From Rutidosis leptorrhynchoides (lineage: Eukaryota; Streptophyta; Magnoliopsida; Asterales; Asteraceae), in the NCBI RefSeq assembly GCF_046630445.1, contig NC_092337.1, positions 363,388,001 to 363,452,000 on the forward strand: a stretch of 64,000 nt of DNA, in the 5' to 3' direction. A program made the translations under genes and the position numbers. Under the pieces are notes generated by a model, which had not been told where the DNA came from, did not search any database, and saw nothing but the letters and a program-made list of their open reading frames with translations. Positions within the stretch are counted from its first letter, which is position 1, and every line of letters starts with the position of its first letter. Shown piece after piece: positions 45,972 through 59,213 of the stretch.

Positions 45972-48900
45972 ATGGCGCGATTGAACCGAATGACGGAACA
46001 AGAAATCCAGGAACTCATCAATCAGCGAGTGAACGACAGAATGTTATGGGTCGAGGCTGTAAGAGGTGCTGCAGTTAACCCAAATCCTCGTGTGGGGTGC
46101 ACTTACAAAACTTTTCAAGCTTGCAAGCCCTCATCATTCAGTGGAACAGAAGGACCGATCGGTTTAACCCGGTAGATAGAAAAGATGGAGACTGTGTTTA
46201 AAATCAGTGGTTGTGTTGAAAAGGACATGACCAAATACGCATCGTGCACTTTACAAGATAGTGCACTCACGTGGTGGAAAAATTATGTGAAGGCTGTAGG
46301 AGGAGATGTAGCTTATGATACTCCGTGGGAAGAATTCAAAACAATGTTAATCAACGAATATTGTCCAAGGAACGAGGTTAGGAAGTTGGAAGATGAGTTA
46401 CGAAGTCTGAAGGTTATTGGTACTGAAATCACCAACTACAATCAGCGATTCATGGAATTAGTTTTGCTATGTCCTGAATTGGTTCCAACCGAAGAACGGA
46501 AGATTGAAATGTACAAAGATGGTTTGCCCAAAAAGGTCAAGGCAAATGTTACAGCATCGAAACCTAAGACAATTCATGAAGCTATAACCATGGCAAACGA
46601 GCTAATGGATCAGGTCATCATGGATAAGAAAGTATCCAATACTGATGTGAAGGTATCAGGTAACAAAAGAAAGTGGAATGGAAATTATGATCGAGGTAAC
46701 CAACAACAATCTTTTAAGAAACAAGAAAACACGCAAGGTACGGGTAGTGGTTTAAGCTTTGGTTATAAAGGACAAAATCCTTTATGCAACCGATGCCACA
46801 AACATCACTCTGGTTACTGTAATGTGGTATGCAACAAATGTAATCGAAAGGGTCATCTTGCTGAAGATTGTAGGGCTCTCGTTACAAATACAAATGGTAC
46901 CAACACTCCTGCCACCAATGCAAATAGAACTGCTTTGGCTACCATTACTTGTTTTGGGTGTGGAAAACAAGGTCACTATAAGAGCCAGTGCCCGAATCCA
47001 GAGAAGAATATCGGACCTGCACGTGGGAGAGCATTTGTTATTAATGCTAGAGAGGCATGTGAAGACCCGGAGCTTGTTACGGGTACGTTTACCATTAATA
47101 ACTTATCCGCATCTATTATATTTGATACTGGTGCTGATAGAAGTTACGTGTGTAGAGACTTTCACGCTAAATTGAATTGTTCATCATTACCTCTAGATGC
47201 TAAGTACATGATTGAGTTAGCTAATGGTAAACTAATTAAAGCCGATAGAATTTGTCGTGATTGTGAAATAAATTTAGCCGGAGAAACGTTTAAAATTGAC
47301 TTAATACCCGTAGAATTAGGAAGTTTTGATGTAATAGTAGGCATGGACTGGATGTCCAAAGTAGGAGCTGAAGTTGTGTGTGCCAAGAAGGCAATTCGCA
47401 TTCCTAGTAAGGATAAAATGCCGGTGATGATTTATGGAGAGAAGGGTAATTCAACGCTAAAACTCATTAGCTGTTTGAAAGCCAAGAAGTGTTTAGAAAA
47501 GGGATGTTATGCTATTCTAGCACATGTTAATAAAGTCGAAAAGAAAGAAAAAGAGAAGTGCATCAACGATGTGCCTGTGGCAAGAGATTTTCCTGAAGTT
47601 TTTCCGGAAGAGTTGCCGGGATTACCTCCATTTAGATCTGTAGAATTTCAAATAGATTTAGTACCAGGAGCTGCACCAGTGGCTCGTGCTCCCTATAGAC
47701 TTGCACCGTCCGAATTAAAAGAACTTCAAAGTCAGTTAAAAGAATTACTAGACCGTGGATTCATACGACCAAGCACTTCACCGTGGGGAGCTCCAATTTT
47801 GTTTGTTAAGAAGAAAGATGGATCTTTTAGGATGTGTATAGATTATCGTGAATTAAATAAGTTAACTATCAAGAATCGGTATCCACTACCGAGAATTGAC
47901 GACTTATTTGATCAACTCCAAGGATCATGTGTGTACTCGAAAATTGACCTAAGATCGGGTTATCATCAATTACGTGTCAAAGAAGAAGATATACCGAAAA
48001 CTGCTTTTCGGACACGCTACGGTCATTACGAATTTTTGGTCATGCCGTTTGGATTGACGAATGCGCCAGCTGTATTCATGGACCTCATGAATCGAGTTTG
48101 TAGTCCATATTTAGATAAGTTTGTTATCGTTTTCATTGATGATATTCTTATCTATTCCAAGAGTGAGCAAGAGCATGAACAGCATTTAAGGTTGATATTA
48201 GAGTTGTTGAGAAAAGAACAGCTATATGCTAAATTTTCTAAATGTGCTTTCTGGTTGAAAGAAGTGCAATTTCTTGGCCACGTTGTTAGTAGCAAAGGAA
48301 TTCAGGTTGATCCAGCAAAAATTGAAGCCATTAAAAAATGGGAGACTCCTAAGACACCAATGCAGATACGCCAATTTTTGGGTTTAGCCGGTTATTATAG
48401 AAGGTTTATTCAAGATTTTTCCCGAATAGCTAAGCCGTTGACAGCGTTAACGCAAAAAGGGAAGAAATATGAATGGACTTCTGAGCAGGAGAGTGCATTT
48501 CAGTTACTGAAAAAGAAGTTGACTACGGCGCCTATTTTATCGTTACCAGAAGGGAACGATGATTTTGAAATATATTGTGACGCTTCGCGACAAGGTTTTG
48601 GTTGCGTTCTTATGCAACGAAAGAAAGTTATTGCATACGCATCCCGACAATTGAAGATTCACGAGCGGAATTATACGACGCATGATCTAGAACTGGGAGC
48701 AGTCGTGTTTGCATTGAAGATATGGAGACACTACTTGTATGGGGTTAAATGCACTGTGTTTACTGATCATAAAAGCCTTCAACATATTTTTGATCAAAAA
48801 CAGCTGAACATGAGGCAACGTAGGTGGGTTGAGTTAATAAATGACTATGATTGTGAAATTCGTTATCATCCCGGGAAAGCGAACGTGGTGGCCGACGCTC

Positions 48901-50402
48901 TAAGCAGAAAGGAACGAGAACCAATTCGAGTACGAGCGATGAACATAAAAATTCGCATGAATCTCAACTCACAAATCAAAGAAGTTCAACGAGAAGCACT
49001 TACTAAAGAAAATATAGGAAATGAAATAATGAAGAAGTATGAGAAGCAACTCGTTATGCGGGAAGATGGAATTCGATATTTTGCAAATCGTATTTGGGTA
49101 CCTAAGTTGGGTGGATTAAGGAAGTTGATATTGAACGAGGCACATAAGACAAGATATTCGATACATCCTGGAGTTGGAAAGATGTACCAAGATCTTAAGA
49201 CACATTATTGGTGGCCTAATTTAAAGACAGACGTTGCAACATATGTTGGGGAATGTTTAACTTGTTCCAAAGTCAAAGCTGAACACCAGAAGCCGTCAGG
49301 GTTACTTCAACAACCAGAAATCCCAGAATGGAAATGGGATGGTATTACCATGGATTTCATCACGAAGTTACCTAAGACTGCCTGGGGATACAACACCATT
49401 TGGGTGATTGTTGATCGTCTCACCAAGTCTGCACATTTCTTGCCTATAAAGGAAACGGATAGAATGGAGAAACTATTACGATTGTATATAAAGGAAATTG
49501 TTTCAAGGCATGGAATACCTATTTCCATTATATCCGATCGTGATAGTAGATTTACCTCAAAATTCTGGCAATCACTACAGGAGGCACTAGGAACTCGTTT
49601 GGATATGAGTACCGCATATCATCCGCAAACCGACGGGCAGAGTGAAAGAACGATTCAGACTCTCGAAGACATGCTCAGGGCATGTGTGATCGACTTTGGA
49701 AACGGATGGGATAAGTATTTACCGTTAGCAGAATTCTCGTATAATAATAGTTATCATGCGAGCATTAAAGCTGCGCCATTTGAAGTACTGTATGGGAGGA
49801 AGTGTAGATCTCCTATCTGTTGGAATGAAGTAGGAGATCGACAATTAACTGGTCCCGAGATCATACATGAAACTACTGAAAAGATAGTACAAATTAAGGA
49901 GAGATTGAAAACAGCCCGTAGTCGCCAAAAGAGCTACGCTGATGTTCGAAGGAAACCATTAGAGTTTCAGATCGGTGACATGGTTATGTTAAAGGTATCA
50001 CCATGGAAAGGTGTAATACGTTTTGGCAAAAGGGGTAAACTGAACCCAAGGTACGTAGGCCCGTTCAAGATCATCGAACGCATTGGACCGGTAGCTTATC
50101 GACTCGAGTTACCGCAACAACTCGCCGGAGTACATAATACTTTTCACGTCTCAAACCTTAAGAAGTGTCTTGCAAAGGAAGACCTCACCATTCCTCTTGA
50201 AGAAATCCATGTCGACGAGAAACTACAATTCATCGAAGAACCAATCGAAATCATGGATCGTGAAGTTAAACAGCTCAAGCAGAGCAACATACCGATCGTT
50301 AAGGTTCGTTGGAATGCTCGAAGAGGTCCTGAGTTTACTTGGGAACGAGAGGATCAAATGAAACAAAAGTATCCACACTTGTTTCCCGATGACGCAAAAT
50401 AG
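45972..50402 (+). pseudogene. Gag-pol polyprotein of Element 3, one in-frame TAG
   Basis: The frame is 1,477 codons with a single TAG at 46,173-46,175, where Element 2 has Trp (GLKRW). Gag core: [15 protein letters not shown]. Zinc clusters: [12 protein letters not shown]...[14 protein letters not shown] and [14 protein letters not shown]. Protease: [35 protein letters not shown] and catalytic [10 protein letters not shown] (about 48,134). RNase [16 protein letters not shown], with DHKSLQH. Integrase: zinc finger H-X-H...CLTC (about 49,140-49,270), then D in [10 protein letters not shown] in SDRDSRFTS and E in [15 protein letters not shown] and a Tekay-type chromodomain end the protein (EIMDREVKQ...[10 protein letters not shown]). 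All catalytic residues are present. Confidence 0.92.
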
Positions 50403-50410
50403 GTACAATT

Positions 50411-50449
50411 TTAAAATTTCGGGACGAAATTTATTTAACGGGGAGGTAA
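50411..50449 (+). other. Stem-loop and polypurine tract of Element 3
   Basis: AAATTTCGGGACGAAATTT at about 50,415-50,433 is a perfect 8-bp stem with a 3-base loop. TAACGGGGAGGTAA follows, directly before the 3' LTR at 50,450. Confidence 0.75.
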
Positions 50450-53378
50450 TGTAACGACCCGCACTTTTTCGATCGTTCTATACTTATAAGATTAATATTT
50501 ACATAAATTAAACCTTACCAACATGATAAGCAATCCAAATTGTTGAGACTTATGTTTTCGAAAAGAGTTTTACACAACGTTTGACCGTCTAGTTTGACCG
50601 ATGATATCACGAACTATACAATATATGATAATTATACGTTTGTGTATATATATGTATATATACATATTTAACATGATCTAAGAATGTTTTAATATCTCAT
50701 TTTGTATTAATAACAATAAGTTATAAGTATATTTTGAAACTACTAACTTAAGTTTTCAAAACGATAACCATACGTAACGTTATTTGACTTAAATACTTAT
50801 AACCTATAATGTTTATACATATATCGTATAAGTAATGTATTTAATCACTTTTAAAGGGCTTACATACATAAAACAATATAAGTATATTTACAAAAGATAG
50901 CTATATTTGAATCCTCGTTCCGTTTTCTCAAAGATTTCTATACGTATACCTAGGGTATATGTACCCGTATCATACGCAGCTTCTAGATGTATTTACTATT
51001 GGTATATACCAATAAAAATCTGCTCCTTAGCAGCCTTAAATGATTAAGAAACATGTGGAACCAACCATTTGTCAAGTAGCATGAATTATTTAGCAAGAAA
51101 ACAAAGTTAGGTATCTTTTTTTTCCTTTATAACCTAAAAACGTTTTTATGCATGCACACCATTTCTTCACCCCATTTTCTCATACTTACACTTCCATTTC
51201 TCTCTCAAAATACTCTTAACTTCATACTTGATCATCTCCAAGCATTTTCCCCATCATTTAGCTTCAAAAACAACACTTAAACCTCATAAGAAAACCTTAC
51301 AAAAACACTTCAAGAAATCCTTCCAAGAACACCAACTTACTTCCAATCTTTCATCCACTTGCATCACCCTTTTGGTTCTAGGTTCTTACTCCTCTTTTAC
51401 AGCAACCTTGTCCAAGGAACTTGAGGTAGAATCTATGTTCATAACCTTATTCGATTCATATATATATAGCTATCTTATTTTGTGGTATAAAAGTTTAACA
51501 ACAAGAACATAGTTTGAAAGTTTTCAAACTTGTTTGCAAACTAAATAGATCCTTCTAACTTAACTTTTAAAATACTTCAAGACCTGTAATATAACTTAAA
51601 TATATGCTAATTTAACAAGGTATAACTTGGTTTTTCAAAGAACACCTTAAAAACTGTTTTTACGACGTCGGAGTGTAACCGGGGGCTGTTTTGGGTTGGA
51701 TAATTAAAAACCATCTTAAACTTTGAATTGGAGGTTTATTTTCTGGAAAAATGATTTTTACTATAAATATGATAACACATAAAAATTTCATGATTTAACT
51801 CAAAGTATAAGTATTTTTAGAAAAATAATCATTTAAGGTTGTTTACATGATGGAAAATGATTAACTTCATAAGTTTCACTAAAGTTTGACCTATGACCCG
51901 TGATTTCGAATACAAACTAAGGTATTTACAGTTCATAGTCTTAAAGAGGGACTCGATCCAAGGAAGTGGCAAGTTGAATCAACGAAAACGGAGTTGTAAC
52001 GAAGAAACTATGACCAAAACGAGATCGGATATCTAAGACTAGTTTAGCTACGAAAATAATTGGAGAAAATTAAATAAATCACATCTTTTTAAAATAACAT
52101 GATATTTTATATATATGTACTCATAATTTAATTTTATATGGTTCAGGATCACCCGTAAACAATACGAGAAGATTAATCATAAGATCCCATGATTGTACGC
52201 AACACGTCATTTGACAACACCGGTACTTTATGTACGCAACACGTCATTTGACAACACCGGTACCATGGGTCAAGATTAATCTCGACCAATACATATACGA
52301 TGGGGTTTTATTTATTTCGTTGGGGGTTTTATTTATTTCATTGCGGGTATATTAAACATCTAAAAATGAACCATTAAAATTGAATTACTAACAACGAACT
52401 GCTAACTACGGACTAAGGAATTATTAAAAGTATTAAAAGTATAACAAGTATATATATGTGACGTTTGTTTAAAAAGAAAAGGTATTGATATATTATATAT
52501 GGATAGGTTCGTGATATCAACCGGAGACCAAGTCAAATTATATATATCTTCAAGACGAAAGTGAGTATATAGTCCCACTTTTAAACTCTAAATATTTCGG
52601 GATGAGAATACATGTATTTTATGTTTTACGTTATGGACACAAGTAACTGAAAAATATATTCTACGTTGAGTTGTACCACTGGCATACTTCCCTGTAGCTT
52701 GGTAACTAATATTTACAGCGGTATTGTAAACGCGAATCCTGTTGATAGATCTATCGGGCCTGACAACCCCAACCGGACTGGACGACCAGTATTCAACGGT
52801 TGCACAGTACTTCGTTTTGTGACTACACTTGGTACGGTGTAGTAAGATTTCATAATAAAGGGAATATGCGACGTGATTAAATGTTAAGTATGGTTACCAA
52901 GTGCTCAACCACTTAGAATATTTTTATTAAACTGTTTATATATGAAATCTTGTGGTCTATATATATATATTGCTACCGGCACTAAACCTATATCTCACCA
53001 ACTTTATGTTGACGTTTTAAACATGTTTATTCTCAGGTGATAATTAGAAGCTTCCGCTGCATCATGTTGAACCTAAGCAGGATCTTGCGTACTCATATTT
53101 TTGTCAAAAATAAAACTGCATATCCGAGGATTTGTGTTGTGAAATACGCTAGAAACCGTGTTGTTATCATTATTTGTAAAGTCTGTAAGTCGAAGATTAT
53201 CGCTAAACGATAATCATCTTTTTATTGTCTAAAGCTTGTAACAAAAATAATGGTTGTGGTTTGTAATGTGAAATATATGCAGTTTTTCTTTTAAAAATGT
53301 CGCATATAGAGGTCAATACCTCGTAATGAAATCATACGTTATCTAACACGTTCTTATGGTTAAGGACGGGTTATGACA
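50450..53378 (+). repeat. 3' LTR of Element 3
   Basis: It is 2,929 bp, the same length as the 5' LTR and with about eleven substitutions. It is followed directly by the second CAATT. Confidence 0.92.
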
Positions 53379-53383
53379 CAATT

Positions 53384-56000
53384 ACATCCTCGTTCAGTTT
53401 CATCAACAATTCTACTCGTATGCACCCGTATTCGTACTCGTACAATACACAGCTTTTAGATGTATGTACTATTGGTATATACACTCCAATGATCAGCTCT
53501 TAGCAGCCCATGTGAGTCACCTAACACATGTGGGAACCATCATTTGGCAACTAGCATGAAATATCTCATAAAATTACAAAAATATGAGTAATCATTCATG
53601 ACTTATTTACATGAAAACAAAATTACATATCCTTTATATCTAATCCATACACCAACGACCAAAAACACCTACAAACACTTTCATTCTTCAATTTTCTTCA
53701 TCTAATTGATCTCTCTCAAGTTCTATCTTCAAGTTCTAAGTGTTCTTCATAAATTCCAAAAGTTCTAGTTTCATAAAATCAAGAATACTTTCAAGTTTGC
53801 TAGCTCACTTCCAATCTTGTAAGGTGATCATCCAACCTCAAGAAATCTTTGTTTCTTACAGTAGGTTATCATTCTAATACAAGGTAATAATCATATTCAA
53901 ACTTTGGTTCAATTTCTATAACTATAACAATCTTATTTCAAGTGATGATCTTACTTGAACTTGTTTTCGTGTCATGATTTTGCTTCAAGAACTTCGAGCC
54001 ATCCAAGGATCCATTGAAGCTAGATCCATTTTTCTCTTTTCCAGTAGGTTTATCCAAGGAACTTAAGGTAGTAATGATGTTCATAACATCATTCGATTCA
54101 TACATATAAAGCTATCTTATTCGAAGGTTTAAACTTGTAATCACTAGAACATAGTTTAGTTAATTCTAAACTTGTTCGCAAACAAAAGTTAATCCTTCTA
54201 ACTTGACTTTTAAAATCAACTAAACACATGTTCTATATCTATATGATATGCTAACTTAATGATTTGAAACCTGGAAACACGAAAAACACCGTAAAACCGG
54301 ATTTACGCCGTCGTAGTAACACCGCGGGCTGTTTTGGGTTAGTTAATTAAAAACTATGATAAACTTTGATTTAAAAGTTGTTATACTGAGAAAATGATTT
54401 TTATTATGAACATGAAACTATATCCAAAAATTATGGTTAAACTCAAAGTGGAAGTATGTTTTCTAAAATGGTCATCTAGACGTCGTTCTTTCGACTGAAA
54501 TGACTACCTTTACAAAAATGACTTGTAACTTATTTTTCCGACTATAAACCTATACTTTTCTGTTTAGATTCATAAAATAGAGTTCAATATGAAACCATAG
54601 CAATTTGATTCACTCAAAACGGATTTAAAATGAAGAAGTTATGGGTAAAACAAGATTGGATAATTTTTCTCATTTTAGCTACGTGAAAATTGGTAACAAA
54701 TTTATTCCAACCATAACTTAATCAACTTGTATTGTATATTATGTAATCTTGAGATACCATAGACACGTATACAATGTTTCGACCTTTCATGTCGACACAT
54801 CTATATATATTTCGGAACAACCATAGACACTCTATATGTGAATGTTGGAGTTAGCTATACAGGGTTGAGGTTGATTCCAAAATATATATAGTTTGAGTTG
54901 TGATCAATACTGAGATACGTATACACTGGGTCGTGGATTGATTTAAGATAATATTTATCGATTTATTTCTGTACATCTAACTGTGGACAACTAGTTGTAG
55001 GTTACTAACGAGGACAGCTGACTTAATAAACTTAAAACATCAAAATATATTAAAAGTGTTGTAAATATATTTTGAACATACTTTGATATATATGTATATA
55101 TTGTTATAGGTTCGTGAATCAACCAGTGGCCAAGTCTTACTTCCCGACGAAGTAAAAATCTGTGAAAGTGAGTTATAGTCCCACTTTTAAAATCTAATAT
55201 TTTTGGGATGAGAATACATGCAGGTTTTATAAATGATTTACAAAATAGACACAAGTACGTGAAACTACATTCTATGGTTGAATTATCGAAATCGAATATG
55301 CCCCTTTTTATTAAGTCTGGTAATCTAAGAATTAGGGAACAGACACCCTAATTGACGCGAATCCTAAAGATAGATCTATCGGGCCCAACAAGCCCCATCC
55401 AAAGTACCGGATGCTTTAGTACTTCGAAATTTATATCATATCCGAAGGGTGTCCCGGAATGATGGGGATATTCTTATATATGCATCTTGTTAATGTCGGT
55501 TACCAGGTGTTCACCATATGAATGATTTTTATCTATATGTATGGGATGTGTATTGAAATATGAAATCTTGTGGTCTATTATTATGATTTGATATATATAG
55601 GTTAAACCTATAACTCACCAACATTTTTGTTGACGTTTTAAGCATGTTTATTCTCAGGTGATTATTAAGAGCTTCCGCTGTCGCATACTTAAATAAGGAC
55701 GAGATTTGGAGTCCATGCTTGTATGATATTGTGTAAAAACTGCATTCAAGAAACTTATTTTGTTGTAACATATTTGTATTGTAAACCATTATGTAATGGT
55801 CGTGTGTAAACAGGATATTTTAGATTATCATTATTTGATAATCTACGTAAAGCTTTTTAAACCTTTATTGATGAAATAAAGGTTATGGTTTGTTTTAAAA
55901 TGAATGCAGTCTTTGAAAAACGTCTCATATAGAGGTCAAAACCTCGCAACGAAATCAATTAATATGGAACGTTTTTAATCAATATAAACGGGACATTTCA
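53384..56000 (+). repeat. 3' LTR of Element 2, second part
   Basis: It continues the LTR cut at 42,015 and aligns with 33,651-36,267. It ends GGGACATTTCA and is followed by the second ATTAC. Confidence 0.9.
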
Positions 56001-56485
56001 ATTACCACCTCCAACCACAACAATGTAGTAAACCTCAACTTCACAATCTGTCCCACGAGCATCAACGTCATACGCACCATAGATACCAAGGAGTACCAAC
56101 AACAATAACTGACGAAGTATTAATTCATAACTTCATTGGAGAAACATTCCGCGGCGATTATGTAATCTCTAAAGTCTTAGAGATTATCTAATCTTGCCCT
56201 AACCATAAATCAATTAAGCGAACCAAAATGATAGAAGGAAGAGTAGAAACCCTGACAAAAATGGTGTGTGATTAACAAGCTAAACTTGCTTTACCAACAG
56301 CATCAACAGTACCGTCAGCGTTACCAGCATCGTCAGTACAGTCAATATCCGAATCAACAACACCGATAACATCACAAACTCTGTCAGTTCAATAATCACT
56401 GTGGACATCATTACGAATCAATAACGTGTATATTGTATCAACGAGTTATGAAGAATTAACTCATTCCCTCTGAAGAAATTATATG

Positions 56486-56637
<152 letters not shown>

Positions 56638-58095
56638 AAATAAATATTTCCGTGCTAAGCTATTGTGTGTGAATCTTAACTACTCGGTTAATTCATATTA
56701 CAAATATGCAATAATGTACGTCCTTCGGCCGCAACTTAACCAGCGTTAACTACAATCTCTGTCGCAATTCAACAAATTCCAATTCATAATAAATCAAGTA
56801 TATATTTGATTTTACACTTTCATCATCGATGTACCCGAAACTTTTCAGATAACATCATTCGTACTTTGCGAAATTCATAAGAATTCCACGAACCGAACAT
56901 CATACATCAACAAATAACGAAGTATTGATTCATAATTTTAATGTCATTAAAGAAATACTGCGTAAAAGTTATGTACTTTTTTAAAGCCTTTAGGGATTAT
57001 TCAATTCTAGTTTCTACCGTAAATCAAATGAGTTTAATTTAACATTAACTCATTAAATCTATGTTACATCTGAAGAAAATATACATATATATATTTTCAT
57101 AAAGACTGTAATAAAATTCTTTTGTACAAAATATTATTTGTGATTTTTTTTTAACGGGTAGGTAATACCCGAGAGATATATAAATTCACAAATAATATGT
57201 TACATTCTTCGAATCTGATTCAGCAAATCATCCATTATACTTCATACTTTCACAACAATATACATTCTTTTATAGAAATCAAAACAACCATACTCATTCA
57301 AAATTTAATTACATATTCTGATTTTGAAATCTCAAAATTTAACTCGAGATATGACCAAAATCATCACTCTTAGATCCTTACATCTTTCACAAGCTATATT
57401 TTGACTTCAAAACAATGTTAGAACATCAAATGTATGTTAACGATTACAATCTGTGTTCAAACCCTTCTAAAATTTCTGAAGACACTTCGAATGATGAGCA
57501 ATCGAGATGATGATCCAACCACATGTTACCCACAGTTATGTACCCGAAAAACTCTTGAAACCAAAGTAAAAGTTTAAACAACGTATCCGCGTCAGATTCT
57601 TTGGCATTTATTAGCAAAAATAACTTTGCGACTCCTATTCAAAGTAGCCAGTTTTGTCACATCTCCAGCAAGTCAACTTCGACTTTTCAGTCAGACTAAC
57701 CTTATTATAACTTTGAGATATGCACCATCGTTACCAGGGAACCTTTTACATTCTACCACATTATTAGCAGATGTACCAACAACTTCATTACCCTTTGACT
57801 TTAGCCTCTCCAAAAAGTCATTATAATTATTTATTGAAACCCCATCATTTACTCATTCGCATCTTGTAATGAGAATTTCTATACGAATCATTGGGAATTA
57901 GAAATCAGTATTTTGAAATCTCGCAGCATGTCTACGCCAACATTTATATGTGTATATATAACGTCTATTTTCTGGACTTAATTTGAATGTGAAGTTTCTG
58001 AAAAACACTCCGAACTACGAATTGGTTCTCCGAAAATGGAAAAAATGCTGATGAAGCAGCAAAAACTATAAACGACTTTAAACGGTAAAAGCTGG

Positions 58096-58311
58096 ATGAT
58101 AATGATGAAGTGTGTTGGCAAAGCGCAGAAAAAGAGAAGTTTTGGAACTGGAAAACGGATCGAGCAAAGTAGGAAGGAGGCTGTGGAAAAATTACAAAGA
58201 CTGAACCTGACTTCAAAGGATCCAAATGATTCAGTACCTGCTGAAGTCATTAACGAATACCTTGCTCCTGACTCTAAACCCCCGCGAACAATATTCTTCA
58301 TCATCCTCTGA
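58096..58311 (+). other. Unidentified short ORF in Element 1
   Basis: This 71-codon frame is rich in Lys and Glu, with KAQKKRSFGTGKRIEQSRKE and NLTSKDPNDSVPAEVINEY. It has amino-acid complexity unlike the surrounding DNA, so it may be the 3' end of a captured or accessory coding region. In-frame stops lie about 15 codons upstream. I do not recognise a family. The minus-strand frames over it (57,965-58,304) look like shadows. Confidence 0.35.
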
Positions 58312-59213
58312 TATTAGAAATTCTAAAATATCATCGTATCTTTCATTATAAATATCCTCCATATTTCTGAAGATATTTTCTTAATTTTTCTTATTTGAAA
58401 TCATTTACCTCATTGCGCTATCTGTATTACATCATAAAAGAAACTATTTTAGTTTCTAAATTCTGAAACATTCAAGTTTAAAATAGGAATATTTTGAAGT
58501 AGTGTTGGGAACTGAAGCATGAATTAGTATAATATAATGACACTTGATTAACGTGATTATATTACAGTAAGTCATGCTGAGTTTCTAAATGGAACGTGAT
58601 GATTCACAGATTATAACATCATCATGTGCCATGTTATACGACTCTTGTATTCTATTTAACCTCTAAAATATCAAGAAAATATTTCTTGATGATTCGGCCT
58701 TTTCCAAGGTATTCTAGTAATTTGACAAGTCAAGATCGTGCCATCACAATTTCCTTCCTAGAACATTAACAATGTTCATTCCGAAATTCATATCTGTGAA
58801 TTCTGGACCATTACAAGCGGTGCTTAATCGCAAGAAGAAGAAACGAAAGGACAAAACTCCGAAATAGAAATTGGGGTATAAATTGCAGTAAATAAAAGAG
58901 AGCATTAACTGTGAATGATAATGATTATAGAAGACAGAAGCAGAGACTTTGAAATATAAGGGAACATATAAAGCCCAACGATAAACCAGAAATTATAAAC
59001 CATATATATCGATGCATATAGCAATATAAAGACACGGGAGAACCAGAAACACTATAAACCCAAGAGTATAGTAGAAGTAAATAGATTCTTCTGGCGGTAG
59101 ATGAAAAAGAAGAATGACCGATATGAAAGTTAGAAGTATATCGAGAATCAGAACTGGATGGAGCATATTGATGAATACTTTAAAATATGAGTTGAGGGGG
59201 AAAGAATAGAAGG

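Larger units (their letters stand above)
42016..53378 (+). mobile_element. Element 3: nearly intact Tekay-type chromovirus
   Basis: This is a complete 11,363-bp element with two LTRs of 2,929 bp each (42,016-44,944 and 50,450-53,378). The target duplication CAATT (42,011-42,015 and 53,379-53,383) lies inside the 3' LTR of Element 2. The internal order is PBS, accessory ORF (45,133), conserved block with internal PPT motif, gag-pol (45,972-50,402), stem-loop, PPT. I counted about eleven LTR differences by eye (about 0.4 percent), so it is the youngest large insertion here. The only visible coding lesion is one TAG in gag. Confidence 0.92.
33019..56000 (+). mobile_element. Element 2: Tekay-type Gypsy with acidic ORF and captured F-box
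   Basis: The 5' LTR is 33,019-36,267. The 3' LTR is 41,384-42,015 plus 53,384-56,000, split by Element 3 and its CAATT duplication; 632 + 2,617 = 3,249 bp, exactly the 5' LTR length. The target duplication is ATTAC (33,014-33,018 and 56,001-56,005). The internal order is PBS, acidic ORF (36,477), F-box ORF (37,230), gag (38,255), protease, truncated RT, integrase tail with chromodomain. About 1.5 kb of pol is deleted. The LTRs differ at roughly 28 positions by eye, so it is older than Element 3, as the nesting demands. Confidence 0.9.

Noticed and set aside
46173..46175. Programmed stop-codon readthrough in Element 3 gag
   Set aside because: The TAG lies early in Gag, not at a gag-pol junction, and replaces a Trp conserved in Element 2. 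Simple mutation is the more likely cause.
57965..58304. Two overlapping minus-strand frames in Element 1
   Set aside because: They overlap the plus-strand frame at 58,096-58,311, which has a more protein-like composition. Their Ser/Phe-rich text is the complement of its Lys/Glu codons.
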